Shown one piece after another: positions 47,236 to 56,404 of a stretch of 64,000 bases of DNA; position 1 is the stretch's first letter; every line of letters starts with the position of its first letter. A program made the translations under genes and the position numbers. A model generated the notes under the pieces. It worked only from the letters and a program-made list of their open reading frames with translations. It did not search any database and was not told where the DNA came from. The DNA comes from Cymbomonas tetramitiformis (Eukaryota; Chlorophyta; Pyramimonadophyceae; Pyramimonadales; Pyramimonadaceae): the NCBI GenBank assembly GCA_001247695.2, contig LGRX02003734.1:47318-111317 (forward strand), in the 5' to 3' direction.

Positions 47236-47656
47236 TTGGCGTTCTACATGTACGTATATTATATACTCATGCGTGCGAAGTGTGCATATTCGTGGTCTCC
47301 AGGCCTGTTTCAGTTGGAAATTTGTAATTGCATACGAGTTGCCATCACGAGGAACACAAGCCTGTCATTATCAAAACATGAATATAATTTGTTATTTGGA
47401 TAACGATTAGCTGGAGCACAATGGAAGCGTGTTGGACCCATAACCTAACACTTTTCAGGAAACATTTGCATTTCTTTTGCTCTTCACATCTCATTGCCAA
47501 TAGGCACACTGCATAGCATTTCAATAAAAATAGCTTTATTTTTACATGCTTTTAAGTGTGTGAGAGAAAATCTCTTTTCGGAATATATCTCTTCTAGGCT
47601 GATTCACAGCTTCACATGCTTTTTAGGCTGATGCACAGGCTCCAATTTAACCATAT
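47236..47656. other. Spacer inside the large transposon
   Basis: AT-rich, no ORF. It follows the left inverted repeat and would hold the 3' UTR of the 819-aa gene. Confidence 0.4.
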
Positions 47657-50116
47657 CTAGGGGCGGCGCATGCCAGGTCCATAAAACGGGTCCCATGATT
47701 GCCGCGGCTGTGAGGACCACTCAGGCGGAAGCTGCCTTGACAAGGCTGCATTCAGCCTCATCGCCTGCCGTAAAGGCATCGTGACCAGCTGCTCAGGGTA
47801 CTGCTGCTGCACCGCCAACGCATAACCTGGCATGGCATCATGGGCCGCACGGCCGTGGGGTGCCCGATAGGTCTGCGCATACGGGGTCTGCGCAGCATAC
47901 GGGTCCAGCCCCAGCATCATGGGCGGGTACTGGGGGAGGGCGGCGAGGGCGCGCCCGTGATGTTGGGGAGGTACGCTATCCGAGTTATAATAAACCCCAC
48001 CATACACCCACTCATATGGCATCTCCGGCGGAGCAGTCTCACCAGGGGAGCTGGGCGCGTGGAAAAGCACGGGTCTTGACGGTGCTGCTGCGGACGGTGC
48101 TGTTGCGGTGGCAGCTGCAGGCGGTGCATCTGTGGTGGCAGCTGCAGGCGGTGCTGCTGCGGTGGCAGCCGCAGGCGGTGCTGCTGCGGTGGCAGCTGCA
48201 GGCGGTGCTGCTGCGGTGGCAGCTGCAGGCGGTGCTGCTGCGGTGGCAGCCGCAGGCGGTGCTGCTGCGGTGGCAGCCGCAGGCGGTGCTGCTGCGGTGG
48301 CAGCTGCAGGCGGTGCTGCTGCGGTGGCCGCGGCAGGAGATGCTGCTGCCGTGGCCGCCGCTTGCGGTGCTGCTGCCGTGGCAGCTGCCGTGGCACCTAC
48401 CTCCGGCCCTGGGGAGGCAGCCGACGCAATCCCTGCCTGGGCCAAGGCGGCTGCCCCCTGCGCCAACTGCATCTTCAAGGCCTGGATCCTCACCTGAGCC
48501 TCCAACTCGGCAATCTCCGCCTGACGGGCCTTCGACGCCAACACCGGAGGTTCAGCTGAGCTCGGTGTCACCTCCCTTCGCCCCTCCCAACCTTCCGACT
48601 GTGGCCTGGCCAAGTCCGTCGTCAGGCTCCCCGTCGCCGCGCGCTCCCTGTTAAACAGCTCCGCGGCGTCTGCACTATGATGATGCATCCGGCTGTCAAT
48701 GGGCGTGTTGCGGCCCACTGAATCGTTGAAGAGGTTTAGGGGATCGAGCACTCCCCCAGGGGAGTGCTCGAAAGGCCCTGAAGGAGTACCCACCTGCGTA
48801 TCCAGCTCCTCCAATGCCAGCGGGGCTCGCGCAGACAACGGCCCTCTTGGTATGCTTGCTTCTGCCTGCTCCGTGTCCGTGTCCGACAATTCGTCCGGCT
48901 CCGACTGTGCAGCACGAGGGCCATGAACTGGACAAGGGCTCCTGCGTTTCCTGTCGGAGCCACCCTCCACTGCTGCCGCCGCTGCCTGCTGCGAGCGCGT
49001 TCGTCTCAAAGACTGCAGTGGGTCACAAACCTCAGGCACTCTCTGAGTGGAGCCGAACGCGGGGAGAGTCTCGGAGATGTTCCCCTCAGCGCCTGTCCTC
49101 CGCGCCTTCACCCTGGTGCCTGGCTCCGGTCCTTTACCCCAAACAGGGGTCTCAGTGCCCGCGGGGCTACCTCCCCGTCCACGCTTAGTCCCCCGAGGAA
49201 TTGCCAATGCCATCTTTATCCCAGACAGGGTTTCCGCCCGGAGCTTCTTCGCCTTCTCCCTCTCCGCTGCTGCAGCCTTCTCTTTCTTCGCCTTCTCCCT
49301 CTCCGCTGCTGCAGCCTTCTCTTTCCTCGCCTTCTCCCTCTCCGCTGCTGCAGCCTTCTCCTTCTTCTCCTTCTCCCTCTCCGCTGCTGCAGCCTTCTCC
49401 TTCTTCTCCTTCTCCCTCTCCGCTGCTGCAGCCTTCTCCTTCTTCTCCTTCTCCTTCTTCTCCGCTTCTGCTGCTGCTGCTGCTGCTGCTGCAGTCACCG
49501 GCGGCTTCAACTCGCCGGTCAACGTCTCCGCATGCCCCTTCCCATATGCCTGCAAACTTTTCATCACCCGAATCACCCCCTCCTCCACCAGACCGTGCTT
49601 AAAGGAATTGTATGCCTCATCAAAAAAGCCTCCTTCCTCGTTGATGTTGTCGTAGTATACTACCTCCCAATCCCTGGCTTGTGTTATCAAACTTAGCTTG
49701 CTGTTCAACGCCGTAGCGCGGAACAGCACCCTCCTCCGCGGAATCTTACTCCCCACTGGATCCGCCACAAGCCACGGCCCATATACCCAGCATGCCGTCC
49801 CTTGTTTTGCACCTTCCCTTGGCTTCACGATGGGGCCACCAATCCAGACCACCTCCTTGTGCTGTTCGTGGTACACAACCCTCCCAAAAGCCACCGTATC
49901 CCTCAGAAGCTCCCGCAACGCCAGGCACGCATCATACTCCTGTGGCTCCCCAAGCACCACACTCCTCCCCATATCCTCGTCAACCTCATTGATCGCGTTC
50001 GCGAAGTCGATCTCCCGCTCCAGGGCTGTCATTGCCTGGGAAGGCTCCGAGGTAGTGGCTCGCTCAATTCCTTGCGAGTCATAATGCTTTCTTCTGCAAG
50101 GGTCATGCCCAACCAC
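47657..50116 (-). CDS. 819-aa transposon protein with coiled coil and Ala/Pro repeats
   Basis: The N-terminal ~190 residues look globular (LREFGRV-type region: LLRDTVAFGRVVYHEQHKEV, then ACWVYGPWLV and RRRVLFRATA), with no family recognised. Then comes a long coiled coil of 11-residue KEKAAAAEREK repeats, then disordered segments, then about nine copies of a 9-residue AAPPAAATA repeat, and a C-terminal Pro/Tyr/Gln-rich tail. The first codons overlap the end of the dioxygenase gene (50029-50116), so translation may start at the internal Met near 50032. It may be a structural or DNA-bridging partner of the transposase. Confidence 0.6.
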   Translation of the reverse strand: MVGHDPCRRKHYDSQGIERATTSEPSQAMTALEREIDFANAINEVDEDMGRSVVLGEPQEYDACLALRELLRDTVAFGRVVYHEQHKEVVWIGGPIVKPREGAKQGTACWVYGPWLVADPVGSKIPRRRVLFRATALNSKLSLITQARDWEVVYYDNINEEGGFFDEAYNSFKHGLVEEGVIRVMKSLQAYGKGHAETLTGELKPPVTAAAAAAAAEAEKKEKEKKEKAAAAEREKEKKEKAAAAEREKEKKEKAAAAEREKARKEKAAAAEREKAKKEKAAAAEREKAKKLRAETLSGIKMALAIPRGTKRGRGGSPAGTETPVWGKGPEPGTRVKARRTGAEGNISETLPAFGSTQRVPEVCDPLQSLRRTRSQQAAAAAVEGGSDRKRRSPCPVHGPRAAQSEPDELSDTDTEQAEASIPRGPLSARAPLALEELDTQVGTPSGPFEHSPGGVLDPLNLFNDSVGRNTPIDSRMHHHSADAAELFNRERAATGSLTTDLARPQSEGWEGRREVTPSSAEPPVLASKARQAEIAELEAQVRIQALKMQLAQGAAALAQAGIASAASPGPEVGATAAATAAAPQAAATAAASPAAATAAAPPAAATAAAPPAAATAAAPPAAATAAAPPAAATAAAPPAAATAAAPPAAATAAAPPAAATTDAPPAAATATAPSAAAPSRPVLFHAPSSPGETAPPEMPYEWVYGGVYYNSDSVPPQHHGRALAALPQYPPMMLGLDPYAAQTPYAQTYRAPHGRAAHDAMPGYALAVQQQYPEQLVTMPLRQAMRLNAALSRQLPPEWSSQPRQSWDPFYGPGMRRP
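48095..48385. repeat. 27-bp Ala/Pro minisatellite (copy 1)
   Basis: GCTGCTGCGGTGGCAGCTGCAGGCG units, about ten. They follow a unique entry sequence (GGTCTTGACGGTGCTGCTGC) that is also present at the start of copy 2 in the neighbouring gene. Confidence 0.9.
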
Positions 50117-52170
50117 AAACTCCCAGGGCGACCAGTTACAGTGGCGGATCCAGTGACCGGAAAAGTGGTGTTTTCCGGAAAGAGGTCTTCCGCCGCTGTA
50201 ATGTAGGTGTGCGCCGACGCACGAAAAGTTCCACCGTGCATCTCCACCGCGTTGTGGATTAGCCTGCCGTCAAAGATCACCACGCTCTTTGCCGGCAGGA
50301 AGCAGGTCACCGGCCGAAGGGTGTCCGGGGTGGCCCCATCCCCCAACTTATGCGACTGGGGGTACACCGTAAACGGGTACATGTCCGTTAGGACAAGCAT
50401 GACGGACAGCGCACCATAGTCCCGATGCTTCTCCTGAACCAACGCCGCCGGGTAGGTGAGCAGGGCGGTTCGCGCCATGTCACCTTTCGGCACCTCCAGC
50501 TTCCCGAACGTGTCCCCCACCGCAGCCATGACGTCCTCAGCCACCTGCTCAAACCGTTTGTAAAACGGCGTGCCCTCCACCAGGTTCCCGATCCACCTCT
50601 TCGGGTCCTTCAGGGTGTCCAGCTCCCCATTGGCCTTCTTCTTGAACGCCCTGAAGTTGTTTCTGAACGCGGAGTTTGGAGCCAAATCCTTCTGGAACTC
50701 TGCAACCAGAGCCTTAGCGGATATCGTGTCCTGCAATTGACCGACACAATACCCACCCTCTGCAAGCCTATGCCTCCAGTGTTCGTCCAGCAGCACGCCT
50801 TTTGTGAAGTGAGGCTGCTCCTCCGCATTCTTTGCCCCCTCCGCAGCAGGCACCTTAGGAGCAGGCGTCTCTCCAGCATCTGTGCCCTCCTCTGTATCTG
50901 GCACCTCCCCAGCGGACTGATGCTTTGAAACTGGGGCCTCCACAGCAGGCACGTCCACGGCAGCAGGCGTCTCTGCAGCAGCCGTGCCCTGCTCTGCAAC
51001 TGGCTGATCCTCAGCAGACTTGTGCTGAGGATCAGGGGCCTCCACAGCAGGCATGTCCTGTGAAACCGGGGCCTCCACAGCAGGCACGTCCACGGCAGCA
51101 GGCGTCTCTGCAGCAGCCGTGCCCTGCTCTGCAACTGGCTGATCCTCAGCAGACTTGTGCTGAGGATCAGGGGCCTCCACAGCAGGCATGTCCTGTGAAA
51201 CCGGGGCCTTCACAGCAGGCGCGTGGAAGAGCGCGGGTCTTGACGGTGCTGCTGCGGACGGTGCTGTTGCGGTGGCAGCTGCAGGCGGTGCATCTGTGGT
51301 GGCAGCTGCAGGCGGTGCTGCTGCGGTGGCAGCCGCAGGCGGTGCTGCTGCGGTGGCAGCCGCAGGCGGTGCTGCTGCGGTGGCAGCTGCAGGCGGTGCT
51401 GCTGCGGTGGCAGCTGCAGGCGGTGCTGCTGCGTCGGCATCGCCTGCCTCCTTCTTAGAAATTAGCGACAACTGATGCTTCTCCACCAGCCCGCCTCCTG
51501 GTTCTGCGCGAACAACGGCTGCGAACGTGGGCGCCTCCTGTAACGGAGCTTCGTCCATGTTTGCAGCAGCCTGCTGCTGCGCTGCCATTCCCTCAGCCTT
51601 CTCCGCGCTGGCAGCAGCAGCACCAGTATCCGCAGCAGCCTGCCCATCATCAGGGTTCGGCGAGGCCGTGCACGCCCATTTGACAGGAGGCTGTCCAACG
51701 CAGAGATGGCGCCCGCATGTTGAAGAGTGGCTGTCTCCGGATTTTCGGCAGTTCTTGTGGAACCCGCGCTTGCAGGTCGCGCAGGTAACAAGCACTGGGA
51801 AGTGATTCTCCGAACCCATTCCGCAAAAGAGGCAGAACAGGCGGGCCAGGATCCCGCAGCGCCCGCATTCCCCTGGAAACCGCTTTTCCCCTGACGGTGT
51901 GAGCTGGCGCGACGCGCACCCAACGTGGAAGGAGTCGGAGCACATGTCGCAGGTCGCCAACGCCAGCCTCGTTCGATCCAACGAGTCGTCGGGATGGGGG
52001 CACCCTTCCACATTGCAGGCGGGTACTCCTTCACTCTCGGCGACACCTTCCACCAGTTTCCGCTCTGACTTCCGATCTGACTTGCGCCTTAAAGCGTTTG
52101 GCACGGCTGCCCCAACCGCTGCTGCATAGGTGAATCTGTTCTGCTTCATTATTAGAATATTAGCTCCCAA
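50029..52170 (-). CDS. PHD-like zinc finger / 2-oxoglutarate-Fe(II) dioxygenase fusion (713 aa)
   Basis: Residues ~53-108 and ~114-170 are two Cys/His clusters with PHD-type spacing (CDMCSDSFHVGC; CATCKRGFHKNC). Residues ~180-460 are low complexity: the AAPPAAATA repeat and two copies of a longer PAVEAPVSQDMPAVEAPDPQ-type repeat. The C-terminal ~220 residues carry a double-stranded beta-helix dioxygenase pattern: EKHRDYGALSVML (His582 and Asp584 as the HxD iron ligands), YPQSHK, VVIFDGRLIHNAV (distal His639) and FRASAH (Arg650, 2OG-binding position). All three iron ligands and the Arg are present, so it may be active. PHD fingers bind histone tails, so a chromatin or nucleic-acid substrate is plausible but inferred. 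It could equally be a PhyH/prolyl-hydroxylase-like enzyme. It is divergent from the transposase gene across a repeat-bearing spacer. Confidence 0.7.
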   Translation of the reverse strand: MGANILIMKQNRFTYAAAVGAAVPNALRRKSDRKSERKLVEGVAESEGVPACNVEGCPHPDDSLDRTRLALATCDMCSDSFHVGCASRQLTPSGEKRFPGECGRCGILARLFCLFCGMGSENHFPVLVTCATCKRGFHKNCRKSGDSHSSTCGRHLCVGQPPVKWACTASPNPDDGQAAADTGAAAASAEKAEGMAAQQQAAANMDEAPLQEAPTFAAVVRAEPGGGLVEKHQLSLISKKEAGDADAAAPPAAATAAAPPAAATAAAPPAAATAAAPPAAATAAAPPAAATTDAPPAAATATAPSAAAPSRPALFHAPAVKAPVSQDMPAVEAPDPQHKSAEDQPVAEQGTAAAETPAAVDVPAVEAPVSQDMPAVEAPDPQHKSAEDQPVAEQGTAAAETPAAVDVPAVEAPVSKHQSAGEVPDTEEGTDAGETPAPKVPAAEGAKNAEEQPHFTKGVLLDEHWRHRLAEGGYCVGQLQDTISAKALVAEFQKDLAPNSAFRNNFRAFKKKANGELDTLKDPKRWIGNLVEGTPFYKRFEQVAEDVMAAVGDTFGKLEVPKGDMARTALLTYPAALVQEKHRDYGALSVMLVLTDMYPFTVYPQSHKLGDGATPDTLRPVTCFLPAKSVVIFDGRLIHNAVEMHGGTFRASAHTYITAAEDLFPENTTFPVTGSATVTGRPGSLWLGMTLAEESIMTRKELSEPLPRSLPRQ
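50930..51215. repeat. ~126-bp coding repeat, two copies
   Basis: The block GGGGCCTCCACAGCAGGCACG...GGATCAGGGGCCTCCACAGC occurs twice, at about 50934-51057 and 51060-51183, almost identical, within the low-complexity linker of the dioxygenase protein. Confidence 0.9.
51240..51445. repeat. 27-bp Ala/Pro minisatellite (copy 2)
   Basis: Same unit, order and entry sequence as 48095-48385 but fewer units. It lies in the middle of the dioxygenase gene, in the same coding frame (AAPPAAATA). Confidence 0.9.
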
Positions 52171-52343
52171 TTTATACCAAAGTAACCGTCAATGCCTTCG
52201 TCCTCGATCCAAACGTCAATTGCGCAACGAAAACACGCGAAGAAAGTGCTATGGTCGCAGATAGCGTACAGTTCGCAGGTTGGCGTTACCGTTACAAGCA
52301 CTCGAGCTCTCAGTGAGCAGATATCGCACTTTTGGTCCGACAT
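52152..52343 (-). CDS. Small Cys-rich ORF upstream of the dioxygenase gene (63 aa)
   Basis: MSDQKCDICSLRARVLV... contains C-x2-C, C, H and C-x2-C (CFRCAIDVW) in zinc-finger-like spacing. It overlaps the start of the 713-aa ORF by 19 bp, so it may be a separate small protein or an alternative N-terminal exon. Confidence 0.4.
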   Translation of the reverse strand: MSDQKCDICSLRARVLVTVTPTCELYAICDHSTFFACFRCAIDVWIEDEGIDGYFGINWELIF

Positions 52344-53052
52344 GCTTACGGTTTTTAGGGGTCTCGTTCAGTTGTAAGATGTCGGGGGAGGGCTCTGATA
52401 TACATTATCGCCCTCCCGATCATCCCATCTTTTGATCGTGTGGGCGAACCGACATGCCGATTCGAGCTTCCTGTGCGCAGGTATCGGACTTTTGGCCTGA
52501 CATGCTTACGGTGTCGTGACGGAATTTCAATTAAATTATCTGATATGCATTATCGCCCTCCCGATCAGCTCATCACCTAATCGTGGGTGCGATACACGCG
52601 CCACGTGAAATATGACATGTCTGGGTGATAAATCATTACACGATCGAATCTTGAATCGAAATTTATGAATCGCCCGCAGGATCGACGAATTCGTTGATCG
52701 TGGGTGCGATACACACGCCACGTGAAATATGACATGTCCGGGTGATAAATCATTACACGATCGAATCTTGAATCGAAATTTATGAATCGCCCGCACGATC
52801 GACGCAGCAGTTGATCGTGGGTGCGATACACACGCTACGTCAAATTTGACATGTCCGGGTGATAAATCAAGAAATGGCGAATCGCCCCCACGATCGAACA
52901 GTCATTCCATCCTGGGGGCGATACTTACGCCACGGATACTTTTCGTGAAAGGACTATTCATATTCCTGATGCATGTGGGAGTCCGTGCAAAAGTTCAGAC
53001 ATGCAAATATGTTAATTGAAGGCGTGCTTTCGCCCGTAGACTCCTTACATGT
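52344..53052. promoter_or_regulatory. Divergent promoter region with 117-bp repeats
   Basis: The spacer lies between the minus-strand dioxygenase cluster and the plus-strand transposase. The unit ATCGTGGGTGCGATACAC...CACGTGAAATATGACATGTC starts at about 52580, 52697 and 52814 (117-bp period). An earlier pair, CTGATATGCATTATCGCCCTCCCGATCA (52395-52425 and 52540-52568), also recurs. The units contain CACGTG E-boxes. The placement suggests shared regulatory or transposase-binding sites. Confidence 0.5.
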
Positions 53053-56000
53053 TTGCCGCTTATGAGTGGCGTTTTTCGAAAAGGGATGCCTCCTCCTTCT
53101 TACCTTGTGGATGTATTGCCATGGCTCATGAGCCTCGGCGACATGGCGCGGAACTTGCCTTTGGAGTTTCCTATTGCACCAACGAATGTGGATCATGCAA
53201 CAGAACTAGCGGGGCAGATCTCGGAGTTCGTCGATAAATGGAATGTGTTAACTGGGAATAAACCGAGCAGAGATCCTAGCGTGCTGCAGGCAGGTGGGGT
53301 TGGGAGGAATGCGAGGAATGCGCCCACACCTACCAGTACCGTTAAGAAAAGGCGCCTTGATCAGAATGCGCGAAGGAGGGAAGCTCGCTCTAGGAAGCGT
53401 TTAGACTTGGGCAAGGACGCGGTGGAGGTCTCTGCGCCTCAAGCACGGGTGAAATCGACGCTGGGTCCCTTAGGCGCCACAGCAGCCTCCGCAGGAGCCT
53501 CAGCGGTGGGTTGCCTGGTGCCGCATGGAAGTATACAACACTGGAACAACAAGCTCAAGGAGGTTTTCATGAACAAGCCGCATCTTATTGGTGGGGCGCT
53601 CTCGAACTTTGTGCGCACCTTACCCGCGGAAGAGATAGAAGCTGTGCGGCTAAGATTTCTGTCAGAGGAGGATCGCGTAGGAGGAACGATCGTGTCGAGC
53701 TTGCGGGCATCGTTCGCCGCTCTAGCTGGATATGGTTCCAGGCAGAACGCTGCCACGCGCATGGCGGGCGCAGCGATGGTATTTGGCAGAGACGTGGAGG
53801 GTGTTGAGGGTGCTGTTGCAAGCATCTTAGGGATAAATGTGAAGGTGGTGAAGGATGGACTCGTTGGGCACCGCAACTTGCTGTTGGGAGCTGCCCTTGG
53901 GACAGCGCAACGGCTTAATGCCGGTCTTCTGGCAGGGTTGGTCCTGGAAAACCTGCACATGGCCAACCGTGCTATAAGCGCGGAGCTGACCCACAAGATC
54001 CAAGCCTTCTGGCTGAGTGCTGGGATCAGTCGGGTGTCCACGTGTAAACGGGACGTGATCCAGCTGCGGCATATTGATGGAAGCGTGGAGAAGGTGTCGA
54101 AGCAGTGGTTGGAAATGACACAGTTGGAGGTGTTCCGCAAGTTCAAGAAGAAGTTTCCCGCCGAAAAGATCGAACTCCGATCTTTTGAGACTCGGAAGCC
54201 GAGGCAAGTGCAACGACTCACCCGAAGGGACACCATTTCCTGCTGCTGCAGGTACCACGAGGATATGCGGTTGGTGGTGGAGGCGTATGCTCGTTTCCAG
54301 GAGGTGGGCCACTCCGGCTGCAAGTGCACGGACGCGTCGTGTTGCCCTCGCGTTGGAGGCCTTCGGGCACGGCTGTCTGCCCGTAAACCATTTCCTGCTT
54401 TCCCGGACTTCAAGTGTGGTCGAGTGGAGGTGGGACGGTCAACCTCCGGTTTCACGGCATCGCTGCTGTGTCCAAGACAGCGGTCGAACGGAGAGCACGA
54501 GGACCACCACGACATGCCCTGCTTGGAGGGTTCTTGCAAACGGTGCGGGGGGCTGCAAAACTGGTCGTTGTGTCCGGCGGCGGTTTCCAACACTGCCACG
54601 CTGGACTGGCACACCTACGAGAACGTTCATATCGGAGTGGACGAGGACGGGAAGAACAAGCACCGGGTGCAGTTCGTCCAAAAGACGACCACTGCTGGTG
54701 AGCTGCTTGCAAAACTGCAAGCTCTGCTCCTTGGCCACGCCCCAGGGGAGTCCCCAAATTGTGTGTGTTCGGGCACGTTTGTGCGGAAAGCGGCGGACGG
54801 GAGTTGGAGGTTGGAGAAGTTGGTCGGTGTGCCTGCTGCCCAACCGTGTCGGTTTTTGAAGCCGTATGCCTACCACTGTTTCATGGCCACGCACTCCATG
54901 ACAATGTTCAACAAGTGCAAGGCGGGCTTGCCTTTGGGGCACTGCCTCATATTGTTTGACTTCAGCGAGAACCACGCTCTGAACATTCCCAGGGCGATTC
55001 AGTCGTTGCACTGGATAGTGAAGCAAGCAACGCTGCTGTGTTGTGTGTTATGGCGGCACGCGGTTGGTTCCGTGGATGGTCAGACTTCCACCGAGGCCAA
55101 CCCAATAATAGTGAAGGACCTGATCTACCTCATTAGCGACACCTTGCCGCACTCCCACCGAGGTATCCAACATATGAGGAAACTTATCGTCAGTGAGTAC
55201 TTCGTGAAGAGAGGTATACCTCTCCCCAAATTCATGCATGAGTGGGCGGATGGTAGTGCGGCACAAAACAAATGCGCAACCGCATTTGCCGACGTGGTGG
55301 AGAGCGGGCGGGAAGAGTCGGCGGAGTGGCCCCGAGGGCTTGGCATCCCGACACAGCGCAACTTCTTTGAGACGTCACATGCACGAGGTGAGCAAGACGC
55401 GATGGGAGTAGCGGTGAAGCATGAGGCGAGCTTGGCGGTGATGTCCACAACCGACAAATGGCATTGTAAAATACTGGACGCCAAAAGCTTGTACGAGTTC
55501 TGCATGGAAAGGTTGCAAAAGCCGAAGGATAGCGCTCGCGACAGAGGTGTTCAGTTCGGGCAAAGATTTTTCTTTCTGGTTGACGGCAAGGACGTGGACA
55601 TCTCTGGACCTGGGTTTGACACGGTTGACCGGACTTTGGCGTTACACTCGGTGCGTGCAGGGGTGGGGTTGTTGGTGGGCTTGAAGCGGGACCGACAATG
55701 CTATTGCGATTATTGTTACGCGCAGTGCGCGAAGGCACAACCTGACACGGAGGGTTGCCTGTACCGGAGTCACGTGGACAGCTGGGAGCAGTTCACCTTG
55801 ACGGAGGCAACCGAATCTGATGCCCGGCGCACCAGAACAAGAGTCGCGGAGGCCCGTGATGACGTGAGTGTGAAGGTTGCACGAGGAAACACTTTTGCAA
55901 GGCTGTCGGGGGGCGATCCTAATCACCCCTACTATTTGGTGAAGGCGTTGAGCGAGGTGAAGCAGGTGATCAACGCGGATGGGATGCGAGACGACTACTA

Positions 56001-56241
56001 CTCGCCTGGTGGGGAGGGCGTAAATGCTACACCGGGGGAATTTGTCGTTGAAGGCCGATTTTATGAGTGGGCGGATGAGGAAAGCTGCGAGGAGTACTAC
56101 ATAGACACATCCAAGAAATGTCTGACATATTCGCATCATGTCGTGTGTGTGGAAGTGACAATGACCAGACGCAAATACCGCGGTAAGGAGTTTTATAGGT
56201 TGACCGATGCTGAGCACCAGCGCATTCTAGGGTTGTTGTGA
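53053..56241 (+). CDS. DDE-like transposase of the large element (1,062 aa)
   Basis: Uninterrupted ORF. Residues ~80-140 are basic (KKRRLDQNARRREARSRKR) and may carry a nuclear signal. Cys/His clusters at ~394-435 (CCCRYHED; CKCTDASCCP) and ~490-510 (HDMPCLEGSCKRCGG) suggest zinc binding. The catalytic-type core is LFDFSENH (Asp636), EWADGSAAQNK (Asp733) and FFETSHARGEQDAMGVAVKH (Glu780 or Asp782). I know this pattern (DFxEN, W/SDGxxxQxK, TSHxxGxxDxxGxxVK) from uncharacterised eukaryotic transposon proteins, but cannot assign a named superfamily. A C-terminal Cys-rich part (CYCDYCYAQC) follows. It probably excises and integrates the element. No stop or frameshift is seen. Confidence 0.65.
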   Translation: MPLMSGVFRKGMPPPSYLVDVLPWLMSLGDMARNLPLEFPIAPTNVDHATELAGQISEFVDKWNVLTGNKPSRDPSVLQAGGVGRNARNAPTPTSTVKKRRLDQNARRREARSRKRLDLGKDAVEVSAPQARVKSTLGPLGATAASAGASAVGCLVPHGSIQHWNNKLKEVFMNKPHLIGGALSNFVRTLPAEEIEAVRLRFLSEEDRVGGTIVSSLRASFAALAGYGSRQNAATRMAGAAMVFGRDVEGVEGAVASILGINVKVVKDGLVGHRNLLLGAALGTAQRLNAGLLAGLVLENLHMANRAISAELTHKIQAFWLSAGISRVSTCKRDVIQLRHIDGSVEKVSKQWLEMTQLEVFRKFKKKFPAEKIELRSFETRKPRQVQRLTRRDTISCCCRYHEDMRLVVEAYARFQEVGHSGCKCTDASCCPRVGGLRARLSARKPFPAFPDFKCGRVEVGRSTSGFTASLLCPRQRSNGEHEDHHDMPCLEGSCKRCGGLQNWSLCPAAVSNTATLDWHTYENVHIGVDEDGKNKHRVQFVQKTTTAGELLAKLQALLLGHAPGESPNCVCSGTFVRKAADGSWRLEKLVGVPAAQPCRFLKPYAYHCFMATHSMTMFNKCKAGLPLGHCLILFDFSENHALNIPRAIQSLHWIVKQATLLCCVLWRHAVGSVDGQTSTEANPIIVKDLIYLISDTLPHSHRGIQHMRKLIVSEYFVKRGIPLPKFMHEWADGSAAQNKCATAFADVVESGREESAEWPRGLGIPTQRNFFETSHARGEQDAMGVAVKHEASLAVMSTTDKWHCKILDAKSLYEFCMERLQKPKDSARDRGVQFGQRFFFLVDGKDVDISGPGFDTVDRTLALHSVRAGVGLLVGLKRDRQCYCDYCYAQCAKAQPDTEGCLYRSHVDSWEQFTLTEATESDARRTRTRVAEARDDVSVKVARGNTFARLSGGDPNHPYYLVKALSEVKQVINADGMRDDYYSPGGEGVNATPGEFVVEGRFYEWADEESCEEYYIDTSKKCLTYSHHVVCVEVTMTRRKYRGKEFYRLTDAEHQRILGLL

Positions 56242-56404
56242 AGAAGTATAACTATCACAGCAGGATAGATCACTAGAATCTTAGAACCCAAACAACACCA
56301 TGCTGAATAGCATCTACTCTCGGCGTGTTGTGCATAACGCCCAACAGGGCCCACGCAAAATATGCCAACATAACAACGATTCTGTAATCGATTTGGGTAA
56401 TTTT

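Noticed and set aside
48108..48497. Long plus-strand Ala/Val repeat ORFs opposite the 819-aa gene
   Set aside because: They are antisense readings of the 27-bp minisatellite; the minus-strand ORF continues far beyond the repeat and has non-repetitive domains.
48923..49696. Plus-strand Leu/Cys-rich ORFs over the coiled-coil repeats
   Set aside because: Antisense of the KEKAAAAEREK coding repeat.
50029..52170. Naming the dioxygenase a TET/JBP enzyme
   Set aside because: The HRD start and LT-like strand resemble TET, but SHK...FDGRLIHNA also resembles PhyH-like enzymes; the subfamily cannot be decided by eye.
53439..54614. Minus-strand 391-aa ORF under the transposase gene
   Set aside because: No motif; it is the shadow of the high-GC plus-strand ORF that contains the catalytic pattern.
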